From positions 1-5,703 of the forward strand of contig CAZUXB010000066.1 of the NCBI GenBank assembly GCA_964624555.1: DNA of 5,703 bases. Direction: 5' to 3'. Source of the stretch: SXRF01 sp964624555 (GTDB taxonomy: Bacteria > Pseudomonadota > Alphaproteobacteria > Rickettsiales > SXRF01). Under the pieces are notes generated by a model, which searched no databases, was not told the DNA's origin, and worked only from the letters and a program-made list of their open reading frames with translations. Shown here piece after piece: positions 1 through 5,656 of the stretch (the first letter of the stretch is position 1; every line of letters starts with the position of its first letter). Made by a program: the position numbers and the translations under genes.

Positions 1-1
1 A

Positions 2-53
2 CATCCCTCGATCAATTGATTGCTACGTATGAAAATTATTTGGGTTGACTATA
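2..53 (+). repeat. Left copy of 52-bp terminal inverted repeat
   Basis: This segment is the exact reverse complement of 5652-5703, with 52 of 52 bases matching; the match breaks at 54 (G) against 5651 (T). It contains the 10-bp palindrome ATCAATTGAT at 11-20. Its inner edge lies inside a second palindrome, GACTATAGTC, at 47-56. It appears non-coding: the pilin frame entering it from the right meets a TGA at 30-32. It may be a true inverted repeat or a fold-back or assembly artefact, since both ends of the window terminate in it. Confidence 0.95.
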
Positions 54-878
54 GTCATTATCGGGCTGATTGTAGGAGGCGTGCTTGTAGGCCGTGACCT
101 AATAAAATCCGCACAGATCCGCGCCCAGATAAAGCAGATTGAAAAATATAACACCGCAGTTAATGCCTTCAAAATAAAATTCAATGCGCTGCCTGGAGAT
201 ATGAACGCCACTGACGCAGTACAATTTGGTCTACCATCATCCTATAGTTGCGCGTCTTCAGGGGATATGACTACTGGGATAACACCAAATAATGGAGTGA
301 TTGATGGCTGTTATTGGCCGACCTCGCCAGATGGAGAAGCCAATCTTTTCTGGCAACAGCTAGGAGCGGCTGGTTTGATAGATGGCACCTATAGTCTTTT
401 GAATACCTATAGCAACGGTATCACCAACGTGTATGGCGCAGATGTTGGCAAATACTTTCCTCATTCCAAAATGGGCGGTGATTCGTCATATGTATATGTT
501 TGGGCAAATGGCCCTTCTACGTGTTGTCCAACTCCGGCATATAACAAAAAAAATTATTTTGGCATTGGAACGATAGCTCAGGTGTTATATGGCCTTAACA
601 TTACATTAACATCAACATCCCTAACTCCTCTAGAAGCTTATACTATTGATTTAAAAATAGATGATGGTCTGCCCCAGCAGGGTAGAACAACTGCAACTGG
701 TGTTTTTGCTAGTAACTATGGTGGAAGCTGGGTGGGTACTCAGACAACTGCAGCAACACCTCGCAATTCCAGCACCTGCTATGACAATAATAATATTGGT
801 GGAGCAACCCAGCAATATTCTGTAGGCCAAGATGGCGGAAATAATATCACTTGTGCAATTTCTATGGTATTTCAATAA
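45..878 (+). CDS. Type IV pilin-like / pseudopilin protein, 5'-truncated
   Basis: This encodes a pilin-like subunit expected to be exported and assembled into a type IV pilus or type II secretion-like pseudopilus. The visible N-terminus is the second half of the conserved hydrophobic helix (residues 3-16, IVIIGLIVGGVLVG), followed by an amphipathic helix (RDLIKSAQIRAQIKQIEKYNTA), the ALPGDM motif (48-53) and a C-terminal TPLEAYTIDLKIDDGLP motif (194-210). These are hallmarks of the alphaproteobacterial 'prepilin-type cleavage/methylation domain' proteins. The globular part has cysteines at about 69, 89, 160, 161, 245 and 270, which could form disulphides. The usual leader, the Gly-Phe cleavage site and Glu5 are missing. 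Upstream the frame meets TGA at 30-32, and the TTG at 45 is only the first possible start. Recognisable pilin sequence begins near 51-54, the inner edge of the terminal repeat. The C-terminus looks natural. As present here it could not be processed as a prepilin. Confidence 0.8.
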   Translation: MTIVIIGLIVGGVLVGRDLIKSAQIRAQIKQIEKYNTAVNAFKIKFNALPGDMNATDAVQFGLPSSYSCASSGDMTTGITPNNGVIDGCYWPTSPDGEANLFWQQLGAAGLIDGTYSLLNTYSNGITNVYGADVGKYFPHSKMGGDSSYVYVWANGPSTCCPTPAYNKKNYFGIGTIAQVLYGLNITLTSTSLTPLEAYTIDLKIDDGLPQQGRTTATGVFASNYGGSWVGTQTTAATPRNSSTCYDNNNIGGATQQYSVGQDGGNNITCAISMVFQ

Positions 879-879
879 A

Positions 880-972
880 TCAACCGGTACACCCGCAGAG
901 ATTGCGGCCAGCAAAGACAGCATCACCGGTAAGCATCTGGCACCTTTGCTTAAGAAAAAGAAAGTGGCATAG
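880..972 (+). pseudogene. uvrA: 3'-terminal fragment of uvrA (excinuclease ABC subunit A)
   Basis: Reading codons from 880 gives STGTPAEIAASK, then DSITGKHLAPLL, then a basic tail KKKKVA and a TAG at 970-972. This matches the extreme C-terminus of UvrA, which ends '(I/V)xA(T/S)GTPEEIA...S.TG.yLkPLL' after the last ABC ATPase module. Only about 31 of roughly 950 residues are present. The frame closes upstream at a TAG (823-825), and the codons between there and 880 overlap the pilin gene in another frame and show no UvrA likeness. The fragment starts two bases after the pilin stop codon, so the rest of uvrA has been replaced by pilin sequence. UvrA is the damage-recognition ATPase of nucleotide excision repair; this remnant has no ATPase motifs and cannot function. 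A full uvrA may exist elsewhere in the genome. Confidence 0.85.
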
Positions 973-1033
973 AACATTAGGACATATAATTTTCTAGCAC
1001 TGCTACCTTAATGGAAATATAATCATCTCCATT

Positions 1034-1987
1034 ATGAAAACCGGATCGCCAGATATAATAATAACTATAATAACATCCCTCTTCGGCGGCATCGGCCTTA
1101 CCATGTGTTTTTATGTTTCGCTGATCGGCTTTGCCCTGCTCGCCTGGTGGGGTTATGGAACTTTCTTCAGCAAAACCGCAAAAGCTACGGTAACTGGCAT
1201 CCGCGCCTACCAGAAAGATACTACCATAGAACACAATAAAGAAGTGAAAACCACGCCATACGCCATGTATTCACCTATCCTTTCCTGCGAAGCCGAAAGC
1301 GGGGCATTAAGCAAAGGCTACCTCTCCTCCAGCCAGAACTGGATACCGGCGCGCTGGCTCATCGGCAGCAAGATAGTGGTGCTGGAAGGCATTGATCCGG
1401 AAAGCTATAATGAAAAGCCCAGCAACATAATATTGTTGATAGCGATACTTATATTCATGGTCATATTCACCATCATTTGCAGCATACCCAAGAATATCTA
1501 TGTATATCTCGTATTTGCATTTTTTATGATGCGTATGCTTATAAAGTTAGCAAGGATAATCTCCGTTCCGAAAATCATCGCTTATTTCAAGGAAAAGAAT
1601 TTCGCTGATATTCACAAGGATATCGCTGCCAAACGCAATGATTTCAAAATACAGAGAAAAAAAGATAACGATACTAAGTGGGAAACCCTCAACATATTGC
1701 AGCTAAATGACCTGCTTGCTGCCCAGAAAAGCCGGTTCTACCGCTACACCCTGCCCTTCATGTCATTATTTGCTGCGGGTATGATAGGTATCGCCTATAA
1801 AATTGGCACTCCCTGCCTGACAAAACTGGCAAGGGGCGATAATATTATCGACATTGCAAAAATTTACACCGCGGAGTTTACTGTTTCCAGCGTACTGTTC
1901 GTCTGCGCCGTTTATATTCTCCTGTCCCTGGTAAAAAAAGCGATAACCCTGCCCGGTGAGCAAAATGAAACACCTGTTATTTTCTGA
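1034..1987 (+). CDS. DUF3592-like multi-spanning membrane protein, function unknown
   Basis: This is a 317-residue inner-membrane protein of unknown function. The hydrophobic segments are about residues 8-40, 131-151, 154-177, 239-257 and 282-300, suggesting five membrane spans. Between the first two lies a soluble region (about 48-130) resembling DUF3592: an 'ATVTGIRAY' strand, 'YAMYSPILSCEAESG', then 'LIGSKIVVLEGIDPES', which parallels the family's 'A.G.V' / 'Y.P.v.y...G' / 'G..v.v.ydP.nP' pattern. A basic cytoplasmic-type loop with coiled-coil character (about 180-236) follows the third span. No catalytic motif is visible. The ATG at 1034 has no clear Shine-Dalgarno sequence; I kept it because it precedes the first membrane span. 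The stop lies 5 nt before recO, so the two may be co-transcribed. The family assignment is tentative, but that this is a real gene is fairly sure. Confidence 0.7.
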   Translation: MKTGSPDIIITIITSLFGGIGLTMCFYVSLIGFALLAWWGYGTFFSKTAKATVTGIRAYQKDTTIEHNKEVKTTPYAMYSPILSCEAESGALSKGYLSSSQNWIPARWLIGSKIVVLEGIDPESYNEKPSNIILLIAILIFMVIFTIICSIPKNIYVYLVFAFFMMRMLIKLARIISVPKIIAYFKEKNFADIHKDIAAKRNDFKIQRKKDNDTKWETLNILQLNDLLAAQKSRFYRYTLPFMSLFAAGMIGIAYKIGTPCLTKLARGDNIIDIAKIYTAEFTVSSVLFVCAVYILLSLVKKAITLPGEQNETPVIF

Positions 1988-1992
1988 AACCT

Positions 1993-3114
1993 ATGCACTG
2001 GAATGATGCAAGCATCATATTATCCACCCGCAAATACGGCGAAAGCAGCGCCGTGGTGCGCCTTCTCGCCCGCGAACATGGGGTGTTTGCCGGTGTCGTA
2101 CGCGGGGCAAATTCAAAAAATAACCGTGGCATTATCCAGCCCGGCAACGTGGTGAGCAGCCAGTGGCAGGCGCGCCTTTCGCAGCAGCTCGGCAGTTTCC
2201 GGCTCGAATCCATGGAGGCGCACGCCGCCCATATCATGAACGATGCGGGCAAACTAGCCGCCCTCACCGCCGCCTGCACCATTACCGAACTAGCATTACC
2301 CGAACGCCACCCCTACCCCAAAATCTTTGCCGCGCTCCATGAGCTACTGCATACCTTGACCACCACCGGCGACTGGCAAAAAGATTATATAAAATATGAG
2401 CTTGCCCTGCTTGCGGAAAGTGGTTTCGGATTGGATCTAAGCGAATGCGCCGCCACCGGCCAGACCCACGACCTGACCTATGTCTCCCCCAAATCAGGCC
2501 GGGCGGTAAGCAAAGAAGCGGGGCTTCCCTACCATGATAAGATGTTGCCTTTGCCGAGTTTTCTCCGACCCCTCCCTACCCCTCCCCTGCAAGCAGGAGA
2601 GGGAACTAAGGGTAATTCGTTATTACGATATGCAAAAGAGTTACGCGCAAACCAGACTGAAGCGGAACAGATCATATGGAAACATCTGCGAGCACACCGT
2701 TTTGAAAATTATGGATTTAGAAGGCAATATCCAATTGAAGACAAATACATAGCTGATTTTGTCTGTCTTGAAAAAATGTTGGTGATAGAACTTGATGGCG
2801 GACATCATACTGAACAGCAGGAATATGATAAGGCCCGTTCTGAATTTTTAGAAAAAAAAGGATTTAATGTCATAAGGTTCTGGAACAATGACATTATGAG
2901 TAATCTTGAAGGTGTGCTTACCTTAATTTCAGAACAGCTCAAAAAGTCCCCTCTCCACGAAGTGGGGAGGGCTAGGGAGGGGCAAGAAGTGCTTGCAGGA
3001 ATGCAGCTTACGGGCTATTTTCTCGAACATTCGCTGCTGGAGCCGCACGGAAAATCCCTGCCCGCTGCCCGCACCCGCCTCTATCATTTGATCAAGGAAA
3101 GCAATGCCGCCTAA
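1993..3114 (+). CDS. recO: DNA repair protein RecO carrying an in-frame DUF559 endonuclease insertion
   Basis: RecO works with RecF and RecR to load RecA onto SSB-coated single-stranded gaps. Residues 1-80 form the N-terminal OB-fold (MHWNDASIILSTRKYGESSA, 'LLAREHGVFAGVVRGA'), and 81-191 the helical domain ending 'YVSPKSGRAVSKEAGLPY...LPLPSFL'. The RecO C-terminus resumes at 331 (QEVLAGMQLTGYFLEHSLLE to the end). Residues 193-330 are foreign: a DUF559 (Vsr-like) nuclease domain inside an inverted-repeat element. Without them RecO would be 235 residues, the normal length; with them it is 373. No frameshift or stop interrupts the fusion. The insertion sits between the central domain and the C-terminal helices, in a loop that I expect varies naturally, so RecO may still fold and work; this is inference. 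The start ATG lies 5 nt after the previous gene with no obvious ribosome-binding site. The end overlaps parC by 11 nt. Confidence 0.93.
   Translation: MHWNDASIILSTRKYGESSAVVRLLAREHGVFAGVVRGANSKNNRGIIQPGNVVSSQWQARLSQQLGSFRLESMEAHAAHIMNDAGKLAALTAACTITELALPERHPYPKIFAALHELLHTLTTTGDWQKDYIKYELALLAESGFGLDLSECAATGQTHDLTYVSPKSGRAVSKEAGLPYHDKMLPLPSFLRPLPTPPLQAGEGTKGNSLLRYAKELRANQTEAEQIIWKHLRAHRFENYGFRRQYPIEDKYIADFVCLEKMLVIELDGGHHTEQQEYDKARSEFLEKKGFNVIRFWNNDIMSNLEGVLTLISEQLKKSPLHEVGRAREGQEVLAGMQLTGYFLEHSLLEPHGKSLPAARTRLYHLIKESNAA
2569..2607 (+). repeat. Left hairpin-forming inverted repeat of the DUF559 element
   Basis: This runs from CCCCTCCCTA to the GGAGAGGGAACT end. It matches the reverse complement of 2945-2982 almost base for base, except one C/G change after the first ten bases, the loop region, and one A/G change near the inner end. 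On its own it folds: CCCTCCCCTGC at 2580-2590 pairs with GCAGGAGAGGG at 2593-2603, with one mismatch. It is translated in frame as PLPTPPLQAGEGT. Confidence 0.88.
2945..2982 (-). repeat. Right hairpin-forming inverted repeat of the DUF559 element
   Basis: This is the inverted partner of 2569-2607, ending TAGGGAGGGG at its outer edge. It forms its own hairpin, CCCTCTCCAC (2949-2958) with GTGGGGAGGG (2962-2971), around a GAA loop. The loop-proximal bases differ from the left copy (CAC/GTG here, TGC/GCA there), but pairing is kept in both. It is translated as SPLHEVGRAREG. Confidence 0.88.
3094..3098 (+). promoter_or_regulatory. Ribosome-binding site of parC
   Basis: AAGGA lies inside the 3' end of recO, 5 nt before the ATG at 3104. 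It supports that start and suggests translational coupling with recO, whose stop codon lies within the first codons of parC. Confidence 0.65.
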
Positions 3115-5332
3115 ACAACAAACTCCAGAGCAGATCAATATTGTCTCGTTCCGCTCCACTCTGGAAGAAAAATATCTGGCCTATGCGCTATCGACCATCA
3201 CCGCCCGTTCACTTCCGGACGTACGCGATGGGTTGAAGCCGGTGCATCGCCGCTTGCTGTTTGCGATGTTGCAACTCAAGCTCGACCCTAAATCCGGTTA
3301 TAAAAAATGCGCGCGCGTGGTGGGTGACGTGATCGGTAAATACCATCCGCATGGCGACAGCGCGGTGTATGAAGCGATGGTGCGCCTGGCGCAGAATTTC
3401 GCGGTGCGCTACCCGCTGGTGGATGGTCAGGGAAATTTCGGTTCGGTCGATGGCGATAATGCGGCGGCCATGCGTTACACCGAAGCCAAGCTCACCGATG
3501 TGGCGATGGCGCTGATGGATGGCATTGACGAGAACACCGTCGATTTCCGCCCCACCTACGATGGGCAGGATGAAGAACCGGTAGTGATGCCAGCGGCGTT
3601 TCCAAATTTACTGGCTAACGGCTCGGAAGGTATCGCGGTGGGTATGGCGACCTCGATTCCGCCGCACAATGTCGGCGAGCTGTGCAACGCCATGCAGTAT
3701 ATTTTAAAGCATCCGGATTGCTCGGTGGCCAAGCTGATGCAATATGTCGCCGGGCCTGATTTCCCGACTGGCGGCCTTATCGTAGAAACTCCGGAAAATA
3801 TCGTAGCTGCTTATGAGAGTGGACGTGGCGCGATAAAAATGCGCGCGAAATGGCACAAGGAAGAATTAAGCCACGGGCTCTACCAAGTCATCATCACCGA
3901 GATACCGTACCAGATCCAGAAATCACGCCTGATCGAAAATATCGCCGAGTTGTTCAAGAATAAAAAACTGCCGTTGCTGGGAAATATTCTCGATGAATCG
4001 GCGGAAGAAATCCGCATTGTTCTGGAACCAAAGAACCGCAGTGTCGACCCGGAAATGCTGATGGAATCATTGTTCCGCGCTACCGACCTCGAAACCCGCT
4101 TCAACATGAATCTGAACGTGCTCAATGCCCACGGCGCACCGCAGGTGATGAACCTCAAGGAAATACTCGACTCCTTCCTCGACCACCGCATGGAAGTGCT
4201 CATACGCCGCACGAATTACCGACTCGAAAAAATTGCACACCGCTTGGAAGTGCTCGGCGGTTTGCTGATTGCCTATCTCAACCTAGATGAAGTTATCCGC
4301 ATCATCCGCACCGAGGACGAACCAAAACCGGTGATGGTGAAAAAATGGAAGCTCACCGAGGTGCAGGTGGAAGCGATTTTAAATACGCGCCTGCGCTCAC
4401 TCCGCAAGCTCGAAGAAATGGAAATAAAACGCGAGCATGCCGACCTCGTAAAAGAGCAGAAGGAACTGAACGCGCTGCTTAAATCCGAAGATAAGCGCAA
4501 AGAACGCATCGGCGAAGAGATCGGCGACATCAAAAAACGTTTCGGCGAAAAAACTGCACTGGGCAAACGCCGTACCGATTTTGCCGAAGCGCCAATGAGC
4601 AGCAAGGTCATCGACATCGAAGCCTTCGTGGAAAAAGAGCCGATCACCATCATGTGCTCGAAAATGGGCTGGATACGCGCAGTAAAAGGCCACCTCACCG
4701 ATGTTTCCGACATCAAGCACAAAGAAGGTGACGAAGAGAAATTCTCGCTCCACGCCCAGACCACCGACAAATTATTGGTATTCGCCGAAAATGGCCGCTT
4801 CTATACCATACCGTGCGATAAAATTCCCCGTGGCAAAGGTTTTGGCGAACCTATAAGATTAATGATAGATATGGAAAATGATGTTGATGTTGTTGCCATG
4901 TCAATTTTTGTGGCTAGTGAGAAACTCCTGCTCGCCGCCAGCAACGGTAAAGGTTTCGTGGTCGAAGCCGCTGATGTCGAAGCCCAAACCAAAAACGGCA
5001 AGCAGATATTAAACCTTGCCGACAAGGCAAAAGCCCTCGGCTGCATCCCGGTGGTTGGCGACCATGTGGCTGTCATCGGCGAGAACCGCAAGCTACTTAT
5101 ATTCCCTATCTCACAAATTCCAGTGATGAAAAAAGGCCAGGGTGTTACACTCCAGAAATACAAGGAAGGTATATTATCCGACCTTATGTGCTTCACATTT
5201 AAAGATGGCCTGAGCTGGGCACTGGGCGGCAAAATCCGCACCGAAACCGACCTGAAACCATGGCTCGGCAACCGCGCCGACGCTGGCCGCCTGCCCCCGA
5301 CCGGCTTCCCGAGGACGAATAAGTTTTCTTAA
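3104..5332 (+). CDS. parC: DNA topoisomerase IV subunit A (ParC)
   Basis: ParC is the DNA-cleaving subunit of topoisomerase IV, a ParC2-ParE2 enzyme that decatenates daughter chromosomes and relaxes supercoils using ATP hydrolysed by ParE. The winged-helix region contains 'GYKKCARVVGDVIGKYHPHGDSAVYEAM' across about residues 65-92, and the catalytic tyrosine is Tyr125 in AAMRYTE, preceded by Arg124. The tower region includes 'GSEGIAVGMATSIPPHN' (about 173-189), and a charged coiled coil runs at about 425-495. The C-terminal beta-propeller region (about 515-742) lacks a GyrA-box and has 'KKGQGVTLQKY', which favours ParC over GyrA. The length, 742 residues, and the 'GRLPPTGFPR' ending fit complete alphaproteobacterial ParC. 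The quinolone-target positions are Ser86 and Glu90 (equivalent to Ser80 and Glu84 of E. coli ParC), the sensitive-type residues. It overlaps recO by 11 nt and is probably in the same operon. Confidence 0.96.
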   Translation: MPPKQQTPEQINIVSFRSTLEEKYLAYALSTITARSLPDVRDGLKPVHRRLLFAMLQLKLDPKSGYKKCARVVGDVIGKYHPHGDSAVYEAMVRLAQNFAVRYPLVDGQGNFGSVDGDNAAAMRYTEAKLTDVAMALMDGIDENTVDFRPTYDGQDEEPVVMPAAFPNLLANGSEGIAVGMATSIPPHNVGELCNAMQYILKHPDCSVAKLMQYVAGPDFPTGGLIVETPENIVAAYESGRGAIKMRAKWHKEELSHGLYQVIITEIPYQIQKSRLIENIAELFKNKKLPLLGNILDESAEEIRIVLEPKNRSVDPEMLMESLFRATDLETRFNMNLNVLNAHGAPQVMNLKEILDSFLDHRMEVLIRRTNYRLEKIAHRLEVLGGLLIAYLNLDEVIRIIRTEDEPKPVMVKKWKLTEVQVEAILNTRLRSLRKLEEMEIKREHADLVKEQKELNALLKSEDKRKERIGEEIGDIKKRFGEKTALGKRRTDFAEAPMSSKVIDIEAFVEKEPITIMCSKMGWIRAVKGHLTDVSDIKHKEGDEEKFSLHAQTTDKLLVFAENGRFYTIPCDKIPRGKGFGEPIRLMIDMENDVDVVAMSIFVASEKLLLAASNGKGFVVEAADVEAQTKNGKQILNLADKAKALGCIPVVGDHVAVIGENRKLLIFPISQIPVMKKGQGVTLQKYKEGILSDLMCFTFKDGLSWALGGKIRTETDLKPWLGNRADAGRLPPTGFPRTNKFS

Positions 5333-5333
5333 T

Positions 5334-5367
5334 TGTCATCCCGCATTTGTTGCGGTATCCGGGGACA
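5334..5367 (+). repeat. Small palindromic repeat-like element downstream of parC
   Basis: The sequence begins TGTCATCCCGCA and ends TATCCGGGGACA. The inner stem CCGCA (5341-5345) pairs with TGCGG (5351-5355) around TTTGT, and the outer TGTC pairs with GACA. It closely resembles the 'GTCATCCCGC...GCGGGATCC' intergenic repeat family common in some alphaproteobacteria. No T-tract follows, so it is not a typical Rho-independent terminator. Membership of a repeat family is from memory of the motif. Confidence 0.5.
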
Positions 5368-5395
5368 AATCCACACACAAGGTGGTGATGATTCA

Positions 5396-5424
5396 TTGCT
5401 TAATTATAATTAATAATATATACT
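5396..5424 (+). promoter_or_regulatory. Predicted sigma70-type promoter for the small downstream gene
   Basis: TTGCTT (-35, 5396-5401) and TATACT (-10, 5419-5424) are separated by 17 nt, within an AT-rich stretch and about 30 nt before the ATG at 5453. An alternative TATAAT at 5405-5410 lacks a matching -35. This suggests the small gene is transcribed independently of parC. Confidence 0.5.
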
Positions 5425-5443
5425 CGCTTTTACCAATAATTGC

Positions 5444-5449
5444 AGGGGA
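5444..5449 (+). promoter_or_regulatory. Ribosome-binding site of the 67-residue protein
   Basis: AGGGGA ends 3 nt before the ATG at 5453. It is a strong purine-rich match at slightly short spacing, and it supports this start over any internal ATG. Confidence 0.5.
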
Positions 5450-5452
5450 TAT

Positions 5453-5656
5453 ATGTCAGCTCGCTCAGATACCATACAGCTCGGCCAATTCAGGGCTAAG
5501 CTAGCGACAAAGTTCATGATCATGCGCATGTCCCCCAAAACCACCGATAAGGAAGCATTGCAAAGCATAGGGCAATATTATGATGAAGCGCTTGAAGCCC
5601 TTACAAACATACATGAAGATATGAAAACAGGGTTAGTAAGTGCACGACAATTATAG
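5453..5656 (+). CDS. Small hypothetical protein, 67 residues
   Basis: I do not recognise this protein. It is soluble, with no signal peptide or membrane segment, and looks largely helical: a Lys/Arg/Met-rich stretch (about 14-30, FRAKLATKFMIMRMSPK) followed by an acidic helix (about 32-58, 'DKEALQSIGQYYDEALEALTNIHEDM'). There are no cysteines. A strong ribosome-binding site, AGGGGA (5444-5449), lies just before the ATG, and a plausible promoter precedes it, which supports a real gene. The stop codon TAG (5654-5656) lies inside the right terminal repeat, which begins at 5652. The last codon and stop are therefore supplied by repeat sequence, and the protein may have been longer originally. An alternative is a small regulator or a phage-like protein, but nothing in the sequence decides this. 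Confidence 0.55.
   Translation: MSARSDTIQLGQFRAKLATKFMIMRMSPKTTDKEALQSIGQYYDEALEALTNIHEDMKTGLVSARQL

Larger units (their letters stand above)
2569..2982 (+). mobile_element. In-frame DUF559 endonuclease element within recO
   Basis: This block is exactly 414 bp (138 codons), bounded by near-identical inverted repeats, and more AT-rich in its centre than the surrounding recO. It encodes RecO residues 193-330. The DUF559 domain spans about 211-317: 'LRYAKELRANQTEAEQIIWK', 'FRRQYPI' (242-248), 'YIADFVCLEKMLVIELDGGHH' positions 252-272, 'YDKARSEFLEKKG' and 'VIRFWNNDI'. Candidate PD-(D/E)XK active-site residues are Glu223 or Glu225, Asp255, Glu266, Asp268 and His271, so the nuclease looks intact. 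There is no in-frame ATG, GTG or TTG before the domain, so it seems to depend on recO for translation. I see no clear target-site duplication. DUF559 proteins are related to very-short-patch repair and other PD-(D/E)XK endonucleases; a homing-like role is inference. Confidence 0.85.

Noticed and set aside
985..1023. Two TATAAT hexamers (985-990 and 1018-1023) before the DUF3592-like gene as promoters
   Set aside because: Neither has a recognisable -35 box at 16-18 nt, and the region is AT-rich, so the hexamers may be chance. The second would leave almost no leader before the ATG.
2534..2752. Separate short + strand reading frame overlapping recO
   Set aside because: It is a shadow frame; the recO frame in this region clearly encodes the RecO loop and the DUF559 domain.
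2569..2982. Intein within RecO
   Set aside because: There is no N-terminal Cys/Ser, no C-terminal His-Asn and no Hint-fold motifs at the borders. The ends are nucleotide inverted repeats, which fits a DNA element rather than protein splicing.
4273..4770. Long open frames on the - strand within parC
   Set aside because: These are antisense shadows of a strongly conserved parC coding region; the products are low-complexity Ser/Phe-rich and have no start signals.
5341..5355. Rho-independent terminator of parC
   Set aside because: The stem is only 5 bp with a 5-nt loop and is followed by TATCCGGGG, not a T-run.
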